Part shown: positions 43,816 through 55,441 of the stretch, one piece after another
Position numbering within the stretch: the first letter of the stretch is position 1
Layout of the letters: each line of letters starts with the position of its first letter
Translations under genes and position numbers: made by a program
Notes under the pieces: generated by a model
Database searches by the model: none
What the model was told of the DNA's origin: nothing
The model's input: only the letters and a program-made list of their open reading frames with translations
NCBI RefSeq assembly: GCF_014066305.1
Contig: NW_023501043.1
Coordinates: 868,001 to 932,000 of the forward strand
Source of the DNA: Letharia columbiana
Taxonomy: Eukaryota > Ascomycota > Lecanoromycetes > Lecanorales > Parmeliaceae
Length of the DNA: 64,000 nt
Direction: 5' to 3'

Positions 43816-44410
43816 CACACACCATCCTGGTGTAACACGTCTTCCTGACGTAACACCCCTTCCTGGGGTAACATGACATGCCCCTAAAGCGTAACAGCCT
43901 TCCTAGGTAACAAGAGTAAGACGTGACACTCCACCTCGGAGTAATGTAGTCATTCCACATAGAACTTGTATGCCTCACTGGTACGTGTCTCCATTGTCTG
44001 TAGTCCTTCACGACGTTCCTCTTTGCCACTATCCCATTATTTGACGACGAGGGTTCTATACCACTATCTTATTATTTGACGACGAGGGTTCTTTGCGACG
44101 ACGAGGGTTCTTTACGACGACGAGGGTTCTTTGCGACGATGCGACGATGTAGTTATAACTCTATACCTGAATTAGTCTTATAGGAAGCTGGCATCATAGC
44201 GACTTAGCCTGTATGCCCTGCAGACCGGGCTCATAACCTGTTAGAATTTCAGGTATGTGGTGTGTGTTGTGTAGAACGGACGGATTGATTCTCCAAAACC
44301 TCTCCGGGGCCAGGTTCTAAATACAGTACAAAATCAGGTGGCTGGAAAACATGGTGGCTGGGATGCGCGGGAGCCACATTTCGACACTCCCCTGCAGCCA
44401 CATTTCGACA

Positions 44411-44994
44411 AAGAGCTAAGCTAAAAAATCTTAAATTTATATATATAGCCAATTATAAATTCGAGGTTATTACGTCTTTTAGCTAGACTATCTAAGTTAG
44501 CTCGCTAGCTCTCTCGAGATCTCTTATTAAAAAAATAGATATACGTTATTTATAAATAAAATAACTTTTTTATTTTCTATTAAAATTAATTTTTTTTTTT
44601 AAATTATAAAGCGTACTTTACGCTTTCAAGTTTAAAAAATTATAGAATTTAATCTTATAAATATTTAAAGGCAAGGAATTTAAATATCGTCTATTAAAAG
44701 TTCGCTCACCAAATTTGCTCCACAGCCGGCAGCCCTTATCAAAAAAAAATAGGTTTACGTTATTTGAATCTGGAATAACTTTTTTATTTTCTATTAAAAT
44801 CTTTCGATTTTTCTTTCAAATTATAGAACGTAATTTACACGTTTTAGAAATCTAGAAACTATAAAATTTAGTCTTATAATTATTTAATATTAAAAATTTC
44901 AAATATCGCTTATTAAAGTTCACTTATCAAATTTACTCGATAGTTCTAATTAAAAAGATAGATTATGAATTTAATTTATAAACCTAAACTCGTT
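44411..44994 (+). repeat. family H copy, 5' end cut by the Copia-type insertion
   Basis: It starts within the usual terminus (AGAGCTAAGC), carries two internal units and finishes with the mutated hairpin ATGAATTTAATTTAT and tail AAACCTAAACTCGT. Confidence 0.6.
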
Positions 44995-46306
44995 ATAAAA
45001 TAATATTATATCTAAATCTAGACGAGAAATATTTATAATACTTACTAGATTAAATTTATAGATAGTAATTATAATATTATAAATTTAGTTACTAAAATAG
45101 AATATAATAAATTATAATAAATTATTTAAATCTTATAATTAGTATATATAATAGAATAAGATAGAGCTAAGTTAGAAAATTTCAAATTTATATATATAGT
45201 TAATTATAAAGAAATATAATATACGTATATTTACTATATATATATATATATACTCTTCTTTAAAAGCGAAACGAGTTTTATTAATCGTTACGACTAGATT
45301 AAAAGATAATTACTAATAATTTATTATTAAATAGTAACTTATACTAGTTATAGACTTAAAAGCGTATAACCGCTTTTCTATATATATTAGAAAATAAGAA
45401 GTATCGTAATATTATTATATTAACGCTATTAAAAATCGAATCTACTCGTACTATTCAGAAATAAGTTATCCGACTACAATTTTAGCGTCTTAGCACCCGC
45501 TCCCCGCAAATAGCTCTATTTATTTTATTATTTATTTTACTATAACTATTATATATACTATTATTTACTAACTCGATATAATATTAAAATTAACTATAAT
45601 TTTAAAGTAGCTATAATTACTTATAAACTATTATATCTCGAAGAAAATTTAAAGAAATTAAGCGAAAAACGAGTATAAAAGTTCTTATTATAGCTACTAT
45701 TATATAAAGAGTAATTAATAACTCTAAAAGTAAAGATTTTAATAAGATTTTAATATATCTTAATAACGTAAATTATATTAAAGTCTCTATTCTAATAAAA
45801 GATTAATTAAATCTTTTAAAAATAATACGTTAGATTATACTTAAGCATTTTTATAAGTCTTATTAAAAGACTATTAATTAAGAGAATATTAAGATTTCTA
45901 ATATTAATAAAAAACGAAAATAAGATAAAGATAAATTATAGCTATTAGTCTCTAGATACTTACTTATAAGAGTAGCTCTTTAGCATATATACGAAGTAGA
46001 GAATAATTATATTATAAAGAGAATTAAGCGTAAAATAGAGTCGAAGAAGTTACGATTAAATTATTTTAACGAGTATAAAAGAATAAATCTCTATATTATT
46101 ATTCTAAAAAAGCTTAATAAAGATTCTATCTTTATTATTAATAACGAGTATTATTATAAGATTTAGAGTAATAACTATAAACGACGACGTATTATAATAG
46201 AGAAAGAAAAATCTATTAAGATCGTAGCTATAGCTAAGACTTTAATATAATTTATATAAATATACTAAACCTTCTATTCTATAAAGTTTAATATTAATAT
46301 ATTAGT
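44995..46306. other. AT-rich block with a mariner-like terminus
   Basis: All frames closed. 45150-45210 is a fragment of family H. At 45447-45473 CTCGTACTATTCAGAAATAA resembles the ends of the foldback element at 54158, so this block probably includes a mutated longer relative of it. Confidence 0.45.
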
Positions 46307-46881
46307 ACGAGTAAAGGCCTATGAATTAAATTCATAATTTTTTTTTTGATTAGGGCTATCGAGTAAACAGATGAGCGATATTTGAATTCCTTACGCTTTA
46401 ATAATTATAAGACTATATTTAAAAATTCTTTTTTTATCTAAAAGCACACATTTCGTTCTATAATTCAAAAAAAAATGTCAAAATTTAAATAGAAAATAAA
46501 AAAGTTATTCTAAAATCAAATAATGTACACCTGTTTTTTGATCAGGGCTGTCGAGCGAACTTTGGTGAGCGATATTTGAATTCCTTGCGCTTTAATAATC
46601 ATAAGATCAAATTTCAAAATTCTTAAAAATTTGGAAAGCGCAAATAACGCTCCATAATTTAAAAAAAATTTCAAAATTTCAATAGAAAACAAAAAAGTTA
46701 TTTTATTTGTAAATTTTTTGATAAGGGAGACGCGGGAGGGCGAGATTTTGATGGTTGCGGACGCTAATTTATTTACCCGTGGTGACTCAGCCGGTCTAGC
46801 CAAAGAGCGTAGTGACCCTGAATTGATGATTGGCTGCACATACAAATTCAAGGTTTTCAAGCTCAGCCCTATCTTATTCTT
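46307..46881 (-). repeat. family H copy, inverted
   Basis: ACGAGTAAAGGCCTATGAAT start with hairpin, TCAGCCCTATCTTATTC end. The least mutated inverted copy in this part. Confidence 0.7.
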
Positions 46882-46902
46882 TTATATATACTAATATATA
46901 AT

Positions 46903-47280
46903 AGAATAAGATAGAGCTAAGCTATAAAATCTTAAATTTATATATATAGTTAATTATAAATTCGAGTTCGCTACGCTCTTTAATTAAACCGGCTAAGTTA
47001 GCCCGATAGCCCTTTCGAGCTCTCTTATTAAAAAAATAAGTATATATTATTAATATATAGAATAACTTTTTTGTTTTCTATTAAAATTTTGAGATTTTTT
47101 TTTTAAATTGTAGAACGAAATGTGGGCTTTCAGATAAAAAAAGAATTACTAAATTTAGTCTTATAGATATTTAAAGACAAGGAATTCAGATATCGCTCAC
47201 TAAAGATCGCTTACTAAAACTTACTCGACAGCCCTAATAAAAAAAATGGTTATGAATTTAATTCATAGGCCTTTACTCGT
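46903..47280 (+). repeat. family H copy, short form (about 0.38 kb)
   Basis: A single internal unit between the standard start and the hairpin with tail AGGCCTTTACTCGT; the smallest complete copy. Confidence 0.7.
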
Positions 47281-47286
47281 ATAAAA

Positions 47287-47876
47287 GAATAAGATAGGGC
47301 TAAGCTTGAAAACCTTGAATTTGTATATGCAGCCAATTATTAATTCGAGGTTATTACGCCTTTTGGCTAGACCGGCTAAGTCACCGCGGGTAAATAAATT
47401 AGCGTCCGCAATCATCAAAATCTCTTACTCTACTACGCCTACTTTTAACCCTTTAATAACTTTACTATTTTCTATTAAAATTTTAAGATTATTTTTTTAA
47501 ATTATAGAGCGTAGATTGCGCTTTTTAATCACGTAGAAATTTTAAAATTTGATCTTATAATCATTAAAGGGTAAGGATCTCAAATATCGCTTATCAAAGT
47601 TCGACAGCCCTAATTAAAAAACAGATGCACATTATTTAATTTTAGAATAACTTTTTTATTTTCTATTAAAATTTCGAGATTTTTCTTTTAAATTATAGAA
47701 CGTAATTGGGCTTTCAGATAAAAGAAATCTTAAAATTTAGTCTTATAGTTCTTTAAAGATAAGGAATTTAAATATCGCTTATCAAAGATCGCTCACCAAA
47801 GACCGCTCACTAAATTTACTCGACAGCCCTAATCAAAAAAAACGGTTATGAATTTAATTCATAGGCCTTTACTCGT
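47287..47876 (+). repeat. family H copy, about 0.59 kb
   Basis: It begins immediately after the previous copy. Two internal units, four clustered ATCGCTCACCAAA-type repeats (47777-47825), hairpin and tail AGGCCTTTACTCGT. Low level of C to T change, hence a good reference for the family. Confidence 0.75.
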
Positions 47877-50025
47877 TAAATTATAATATTATTAGCTAGT
47901 ATATACTTCTACTAGAAGATATAAATTAAAAGTAGAAATAGTATTAAGAAATTACGAACTTTAAGAAGAAATAAAAGAAAAAAGACGTCTCGTAGTAATT
48001 TCGAGAATATTAGAATATACTCTTATTAAGATAATATCTACTCTATATTTTATATAAGAAATACTAATAGACTATAGAATAAGAATCGTATTATTAAGAT
48101 TTATAATTATTTTCTTAAAGAGAGTAGAAGAGATAAATATAATAAAAATATAAAAAAATATCGAAATCTAGAGCAGATTTTTAAATATATATCTCTTCTT
48201 ATATTTAAAGACTATAGTATCGATATCGAGTAGTATAGAGATTATATTCTATTAATTTATTTATATAAATACGTAGAGAAAGTTATAGCTAGAAATCTCG
48301 ATAAGAATATATAAATAATTAAGAATAATACTCTTATTTATATTAAAGTAGTTAAACTCTATTAAGAAGAATAAGAAAGACGTAGTATTAAGAAGGTCGA
48401 TTAGACTTCTAATTCGTCGAATCTATATTAAATTAAATTATTATAAAACTCTTTAAAGAACGATTTATAGCTACGATAGTAAGAAATTAAGAGAATTAAT
48501 AAGACTTTTAAAGATAAGACTAGAGAAGAATTAGAGTAACAGTGAAAATTCTCTATAAATCGATATAGAAATAAGTAAGTTATAGCCCGCTAATAAAATA
48601 AATTAAAGCTCTATCTTTTACTAAAAGATAATAATAGCTTTAGAGAATAGATATGTCTTCTCGAGAGTATCTTCTACTAGTCTAATTTTACTTAAAATTC
48701 TTTATAGTTATAATATAGCTTATAACGACATTTTAACGCTTTAAATAATACTTTAATATATTCTTTATTTATTTACGATTTATCTATTCTAGAAAGATTA
48801 TTCTATTAAATATTATAATATTAATAAGAGGAGTTTAAGAAGTATTAGTCTAACGAAGAATAAATATAATATTATTCCTTACTCGAGAATAACGATACTC
48901 GATAGAGAAATTATTTAGAGTCTCTAATTAGTTAATTAAGTAGTAGAAAGATCTAAAAAGTTACGTATATATATATATAGTTATTATTATTATTATTTCG
49001 TTAATTTTTTAATATTTAATAAAAGATTATATCGCTCTATTAGCTTCTTTCTCTATAAAATAAAATGTATTTTAATACGATTTTTAGAAGATCTAGATAG
49101 ATTAATTAATAGATTCTCAAAAATATATAAGAAAGAGAAGAGCGTTTTAAAAGAGTAGAAAAATAAATAGTAAAAGATTAGTATAAAGAATAGCTATAAG
49201 CGAACGACCTTTATTATTTATAAATAGTTATTTAAAAAATAAACTAAGCTATTATCTAGAAAGACTTATAGATATAACTCTACGCTATCGATTTAGCTTT
49301 AAATTAATTTATTAATATAAACTAACTACGTAATCGATATATCGATATATAAAGACGATATTATAGTTTTCGAAGTATATATATATAGCTCTTAATAGTT
49401 TAATCTTCTATCTTACTTAATTTCCTTCTCGAAAAATCTTCTATTTCTCTTTTACTTACGATTAGAAGCTCTATAATAAGTTAATAATTTCGATATTACT
49501 AATATATTATTAGATATATATTAAAAGAGACTTATAAAGTATAGATATAGAAATATATTAAAAGAGATTTATTAAAGTATATTACTCTTATAATAAATAA
49601 GACTTCTATTTTCTTAGTAAATTAATAGACAATCCTAGAAAATCTCGAATAACGTATTTTTAAACGAATTAAATTTATTCGAAGTCTAGAAATTACGTTT
49701 ATACGATTATATCTTACTTTTTAATATTTAGAAATCGATTATTTAAACTCTTACTATTTAATAATTACTTTATATAGAATTTATCGAGTATACTCCTCTT
49801 ATTAGTCTATTTATAAAGATCTTTCGAGATAATATCACGTTATCTATTAATCTCGCTAGCGTTATTAATAATCTTAACTAATGTTAACTATTTAATATCT
49901 TATAAAGAAAATTATTAATAATTATTTATTATTAATTTAAAGTTTAATAATTACGGTTCGAAAGTAATTCGAGAGATTAGAGACCTTAATTAATTAAATC
50001 GTATTATTTTAATATTTTATATCTT
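47877..50025. other. AT-rich block, nothing recognised
   Basis: 2.1 kb of strongly AT-biased DNA without surviving frames; probably one or more erased elements. Confidence 0.5.
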
Positions 50026-50759
50026 ACGAGTAAAGGCCTATAAACTAGATTTATAATTATTTCTTTTAATTAAGACTGTCGAGCGAACTTTAATAAGCGA
50101 TATTTAAATTCTTTATCTTTAAATATTTATAAGACTAAATTTAATAATTCTTTTTTTATTTGAAAGCATATAATACGTTCTATAATTTAAAAGAAAAATC
50201 TTAAAATCTTAATAGAAAACAAAAAAGTTATTCTAAAATCAAATAATATGCATCTATTTTTTAATTAAGATTTAAAGCTGTCGAGCGAACTTTAATAAGC
50301 GATATTTAATGTTAAGGAAATAGTCCTAAGTGGAATCATATGCATGAATAATGTATGTGTGGTGTGATCATCATCAACTATGTAGGCCTGCAGTGGAAGA
50401 AGTCTCTGCAGTGCCGCAGTGCCAAGGCACTAAGCCCAATCGGGACGCCTAGTGGAGGAATCCGTAACATTTAAGGTTCTTACTTTAATGATTATAAGAT
50501 TAAATTCTAAAAACTCTACGTTATTAAAAAGCGTAAGTTACGGGCTATAATTTAAAAAAAAATCTAAAAATTTTAATAGAAAATAGTAAAGTTATTAAGG
50601 GGTTAAAAGTAGAGTAAGAGATTTTTTAATAGTTGCGGACGCTAATTTATTTACCCGCGGTAAGTTAGCTAATCTAATTAAAGAGCGTAGATCTAACGAA
50701 TTTATAATTAACTATATATATAAATTTAAGATTTTATAGCTTAGCTCTATCTTATTCTT
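50026..50759 (-). repeat. family H copy, inverted, carrying a solo LTR
   Basis: ACGAGTAAAGGCCTATAAAC start, TAGCTCTATCTTATTC end. The copy is interrupted at TTTAA by the 160-bp solo LTR. Confidence 0.65.
50310..50469. repeat. solo LTR, 160 bp
   Basis: TGTTAAGG...CCGTAACA with TTTAA on both sides (50305-50309 and 50470-50474), normal GC in an AT-rich context. Orientation and parent element unknown. Confidence 0.7.
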
Positions 50760-51666
50760 TTATATATACTAATAAAAACTATAAAACATTGAAATTAGAA
50801 AAATTATTTCTATTATTTTAGAGTAAAATATCTCTTTAGCTATTACTTTCTTATTTAATAATAATTCTTCTTTAAATTAAAGCCCTTTAACGCTTTAATA
50901 ATATACTCGAGAGAATTATTATAGCGAATTTAAAAAGTATAATATTACTATCGCCGTTATCGATATAAAAACTTCTTCTCTATATAATAAAAATATATAT
51001 TATTAAATTTCTTTTTAATTATATAACTAATCTTATATCGAATGTTAAGACGCTCGAAAGAGTAATATTTAAAGTATCTATTATCTTCACAACGCTTTAA
51101 ACGATTAAGAGACGAGTATATGTTAGCTAAGGTTTCTAAAGGGAACTCAACTATCGGGCGAAGCCGTAGCGTAGCTAAGACTCTTAGTATACGTAGGCTT
51201 AGCATAGAAGCTTAAGGGGTAGTCTCAGATTGACCCTACGCAGTGGGTCTGAGTAGAAAACCCTGTCAAGTCTTATTTTTTTGATGGTTTGGCTGATATG
51301 AGATATTTACCTCTGAGTATATATTAGCATTGGTAGGTTTCGAGGTAACTTTAACCCGGAGCGAGCTACCCCGAAGCTACCCCGGAACTATTCTAAAGAA
51401 ACTTAATAATCTATAACTTCGATATATTATTACTCGATAATTAAACTATTACTTTTTATAAAAATTTATAAATATATTCTTAATATATATAATAATAATA
51501 TATTAATTTTTTTAAGTTTAAAGTTCGAAGTCTTTAAAGTTATTAAGCTTTTTAATTTTTTTTCTAAAAATCTTAGAATAATATAATAATTAAATAAATT
51601 TAAAAAATAATATTAATAAAACTTTATAAATCTTTACTTATATCTTTAAATTATTAAATAATAACA
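50760..51666. other. AT-rich DNA with dispersed repeat X
   Basis: 51235-51500 is repeat X (inverted relative to 56175-55960 and like 54310-54420): shared phrases include CTCAGACCCACTGCG-type and GAGCGAGCTACCCCG. The rest is AT-rich without genes. Confidence 0.55.
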
Positions 51667-51702
51667 AGTAAAGGCCCATGAATTAAATTCATGGAGTTGG
51701 AC
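51667..51702 (-). repeat. Helitron-type 3' hairpin, same as family H end
   Basis: On the minus strand: CCATGAATTTAATTCATGG followed by GCCTTTACTTGTT, the same hairpin and tail that end every family H copy. It lies about 0.35 kb downstream of the Helitron helicase C-terminus. Confidence 0.65.
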
Positions 51703-51949
51703 TTTTCTAAGTCAAATGGAGTTGGATTTTTTCAAGTCAAATCGAATTTTAGCCCTAGCCCAAAGTCAAATCGAACTCTGATCGCTTTCTATGCGTTTTT
51801 GACCTACTTCCACCACTACGAAATTGATGAAGGAGGTGAAAGCCCTAACCCTAAGTCAAATCGGACTCTGCTTGCTTTCTATGCGGCAAATGGCCTATCA
51901 CTACAGATCGCTGACCAATCACGTCCTTACCTGAGGAAGGAGCACCTGC

Positions 51950-52500
51950 TTGATAACCTTGTTCTTGATACACCTCGCCGGCCGAGTGGGTTGCCGTCTT
52001 GGTAGATCGCCTGAGGCGACAATTGACAGGCCGGCCTTGCTGATAACTCGGCTCAGGGCCACATACAATTGGCCATGGGCAAAGACCTCGGGGTATCCCA
52101 TCCACTGGCGCCTTGCGTGTAAAATGTCTTGGCAGAACATCCAAAATGCCATACCTTTGCAACGCATTAACTTCTTAGTGATAAGCTTTACAGTAAAATA
52201 ATCTGCCGTGAAGTTTGATATCTGCTTGAGAAGAACAATTGCGAAACTATAAAGTTTTTCGTGGGTGTCCTCGTTGTTGAGTTGCGATAGGTTGTAAGAA
52301 GGGACTTTTTGATGTTCGGGCAGAACCCCTGAAATTTACACGCTGCCAGCCGATGGGATAGGTATAGGCCGACCTGCTGTAATGACTGGCCCTGGGACTT
52401 ACAAAAAATAGAGAAAGGCCATGTCCTCATGGCAAGAAGTATTGGAATACCGGAAAGAAATGGAGATAACGTGCCAATTAGTGGTGTGAATCCCATAATA
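51950..52500 (-). pseudogene. Helitron PIF1-type helicase C-terminus, decayed
   Basis: On the minus strand, one frame reads KSQGQSLQQVGLYLS (helicase motif V region, about 52410-52350). About 270 nt later a second frame reads VFAHGQLYVALSRVISKAGL (motif VI, about 52095-52035). In intact Helitrons these are about 15 residues apart, so an insertion and frame changes separate them. The rest of the helicase and any Rep are missing upstream, where a repetitive segment begins. Confidence 0.75.
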
Positions 52501-52519
52501 TCTCCTGCCGCAGTAAAAT

Positions 52520-53690
52520 CTTTCGAATAATGAGATAGCTATAGACATCGGACGGTTTCAATTCGTCCAAATATACATCGTTCGATGTCCCTCCTACAGA
52601 GGCCTAATTGACTGTGATCGTCGCAGTAGATCCTCCTCTTATAACGTTATTGCAGTGATGTACCATATTAATGCAGTGGGGATGACAGGCCAAGTTGCAG
52701 TGGTGTTCTCCGCTTGCTGAGTGATGATTTGATGTGGAACCGTGGAGAGCATATGACGTGGGATCTTGGAGAGCTGAGCCGTGTTCCTGACGATGGTGGC
52801 CTTGTTGCCGCTTGGTTTCTCCGCAGTGTTCTCCGCATTTGCCTGTTGTAGTTCCTCCTCTTACTCCTCAATGTAGTGGGGATGACAGGCCAAGTTGCAG
52901 TGGTATTCTTCGCTTGCTGAGTGATGATTTGATGTGGAACGGCCAAGTTGCAGTGGTGTTCTCCGCTTGCTGAGTGATGATTTGATGTGGAACCGTGGAG
53001 AGCATATGACGTGGGATCTTGGAGAGCTGAGCCGTGTTCTTGACGATGGTGGCCTTGTTGCCGCTTGGTTTCTCCGCAGTGTTCTCCGCATTTGCCTGTT
53101 GTAGTTCCTTCTCTTACTTCTTAATGTAGTGGGGATGACAGGCCAAGTTGCAGTGGTGTTCTCCGCTTGCTGAGTGATGATTTGATGTAGAATCATGGAG
53201 AGTATATGACGTATGACGTGGGATCTCGGAGAGCTGAGCCGTGTTCTTGACGATGGTGGCCTTATTGCCGCTTGGTTTCTCCGCAGTGTTCTCCGTAGTG
53301 TTCTCCGCAGTGTTCTCCGCATTTGCCTGTTATAGTTCCTCCTCTTGCTCCTCCTCTTATAGAGTATCAGACTGAGTGGTTAGCTGAGTGGCTGACTGAG
53401 TGGATTACTGAGCTGATAGGGTAGGTAGTGTTGACTGAGCGGCTGGTCGAGTAGTATGTAGGGGAGGACGATGGCTGTGAATCCGTTCAAGCTCTTTTTG
53501 AGGACCTTCTAACGCGTTTATGAGCAGTAGTAGGTAGCTGTTGGGCTCGCTTGCGGCCTCGATTGCCAGCAGTAGCGGATTCCCATCAGTAGGGGCTCTA
53601 AGAGGCGGGCAAAAGGGGTGTACGTGCCTGAAGCGTTTAGTAACGTTTCCGCGAGGGGTACCGAGGACGATTGTATTCATATTGGTGGAA
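52520..53690 (-). pseudogene. repetitive coding-like segment related to the TA element at 17.7 kb
   Basis: On the minus strand an ATG at 53680 begins MNTIVLGTPRGNVTKRFRHV. After 91 codons TAA codons punctuate a repetitive Asn/Glu/Thr-rich frame (ANAENTAEKPSGNKATIVKN, units of about 220 bp). 52545-52720 and 53340-53440 match 18370-18560 and 19590-19700 of the TA element, so both derive from one sequence. Function unknown; whether it ever was a gene of a Helitron or of the TA element cannot be decided here. Confidence 0.5.
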
Positions 53691-53814
53691 TTGATAGAAT
53701 TAATAGAGTGGTGAAAGAATAATGGTTACATAAACAAACAAACAGGTGGAAGGATTATTATCCGATCCCGGACGCGTCTGGTGTGGCTACCATAACTATC
53801 ATATTTGAATATTC

Positions 53815-54110
53815 ATTTCATCCACCAATAGTAGGCCAAACTTCATTATTTTTACAGCGTTAGAAAGCGCAAACTGAGCTCTATAATTTACGAAATTATG
53901 AAGTAATAGCATCCGTAGAGAGCTGGTTATTTCAGAGTGTAAAACTTCTACATACAAATTTTTGATGAGGGAGCTCGGGAGGGCTAGCGGGCTGACTCAG
54001 TCAGTCTAGCTAAAAGGCGCCGAATTTATGATTGGCTGCACATACAAATTCAAGGTTTTCTAGTTCAGCCCTACCTTATTCTATTATATATACTGATATT
54101 AAGAATATAT
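53815..54110 (-). repeat. family H fragment, inverted
   Basis: The last internal unit and end (TTCAGCCCTACCTTATTC) of family H, little mutated. The hairpin end is missing. Confidence 0.55.
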
Positions 54111-54157
54111 CTATAAATTTTTATAAAAAGTGATGGTTCGGTTATCGAGTAATAATA

Positions 54158-54306
54158 CTCGTACTATCCAGAAGTGAGTAACCTCGCTTAATAGCGCCGG
54201 GAGAGTTGACCAATCAAACTACGATTTTCGCGGTGAACTAAGTAGTTTGATTGGTCAACTCTCCCGGCGCTATTAAGCGAGGTTACTCACTTCTGGATAC
54301 TACGAG
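54158..54306. mobile_element. 149-bp foldback MITE with TA target site
   Basis: 65-bp arms (CTCGTACTATCCAGAAGTGA...), one mismatch, around a 19-bp loop. TA on both sides (54156-54157, 54307-54308). The related repeat X at 51430 shows the empty site (TTCGATATATTATTACTCG). Tc1/mariner-type MITE. Confidence 0.85.
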
Positions 54307-54309
54307 TAT

Positions 54310-54620
54310 ATCGAAGTTATAGATTATTAAGTTTCTTTAGAATAGTTTCGGGTAGCTCGCTCCGGGTCAAAGCTACCCCGAAACCTACCAATGCTAATAT
54401 ATTTATAAATTGCAAATTAAATAAGAATGCTTGGCAAAGCTGATTCAGCTCCGCCTCCGACTTTTTGTTAGCGCCATTCATAGAAAATTGTAGAGAACGT
54501 ACTTGCCACTCTTGTACCAGCCCACTCTTACCAGCATGCTTATACTCTGAAACGATTAGGTCAGGGAGAAGGTCATAGAGAAGGTGGAGGATTTTGATTG
54601 ATATTACGTAGTATTTCATT
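54310..54620 (-). repeat. dispersed repeat X, copy 2
   Basis: Shares GGAGGCGGAGCTGAATCAGC (complemented) with 55960-56175 and GAGCGAGCTACCCCG-like sequence with 51380. A 100-codon minus-strand frame here overlaps the repeat and is not called as a gene. Confidence 0.6.
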
Positions 54621-55164
54621 ATTGGAAAGCTTGCTTTCTTAATACTCGAGACTTAAAATCCTAAATGGCTTCTACGCTAAGAGGCTAGTGACCAATCAGA
54701 TCCTCGGATTTCACGATTTCTAGTCTAAAACACACCTTATTTCTTCATTTTCGTTCTAAACACGGGTACGTCCAAAAGAGGAAGCACCATAAGGCTGAAC
54801 CTCGAACATCAACTTTATCAATTTATTCTATTTAATTCCTTTAACGTTACGTAATAAATAATAATAAAGTAAATTTATAGAGTTATAGAGTTAATTATAC
54901 GCTTTCAAATAAAGTAGCGAAGACGAAATTTAATAAAGTATTCGTAAAGATATACTAAAAACTAAGATTTTTATTCAAATTATCGAGCTTGCGAGAAGAG
55001 CCCCTCCGGCAGGAGCCCTCGGAGAGCCCTCGGAGAGCCCCCGGAGGGTTAGGGGGGTTTCAGGGGGTCTCCCCCTGAGTATATCAAATAAATTACAACG
55101 TCTCTCTCGATTCTCAGTGAAATATAATATCTCTCTCTCGATTCTCAGGGTTAGACCACTTAAA
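54621..55164. other. intergenic and repeat fragments
   Basis: Mixed AT-rich DNA. 54985-55080 is a partial copy of the GC-rich repeat (CTCGGAGAGCCCTCGGAGAG). No gene. Confidence 0.45.
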
Positions 55165-55345
55165 ATCCCTTAAGCCCTTCGGAGCTCTTTAAGGGCTCTC
55201 CGAGAGCTTGTATCGGAGGGGCTGTCAAAGCAAGCTCGAAATCAATCAAATATCACTAAAACAATCAAATTTCGAGCTTGCTTTGACAGCCCCTCCGATA
55301 TAAGCTCTCGGAGAGCCCTTAAAGAGCCCCCGAAGGGTCCGAGGG
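55165..55345. repeat. large imperfect palindrome in the GC-rich dispersed repeat
   Basis: Arms of about 75-80 bp (GGGCTCTCCGAGAGCTTGTA... and complement) surround about 25 bp. The right arm continues into the copy of the repeat that holds the empty site of the 11.8-kb element (55422-55441). Confidence 0.8.
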
Positions 55346-55441
55346 GTTTTAGGGGGTCTCCCTGAGAATCAAATATAGTCAAAAACCAGTACTCGGCAAG
55401 CTTTTCACTACTGGGAAGCCCGCGCCCCAGCACATATTAAC

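Larger units (their letters stand above)
42354..44410 (-). mobile_element. non-autonomous Copia-type LTR element, minus strand
   Basis: 148-bp LTRs at 42354-42501 and 44239-44386. AAGAG is duplicated outside (42349-42353 and 44411-44415). Read on the minus strand, the LTR (TGTCGAAATGTGGC...ATTCTAACA) is followed by GGTTATGAGCCCGGT, a perfect half-tRNA initiator-Met primer site, which sets the orientation. 24 bp (44387-44410) repeating the polypurine tract and LTR start lie between the 5' LTR and the target duplication. The interior holds a 22-bp minisatellite and a MULE-type insertion, with no gag or pol. Confidence 0.8.

Noticed and set aside
43477..44029. Long minus-strand frames rich in GWNGLL
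   Set aside because: They are translations of the minisatellite and overlap equally open plus-strand frames.
54317..54619. 100-codon minus-strand gene
   Set aside because: Covers dispersed repeat X, which occurs three times and is broken in the other copies.
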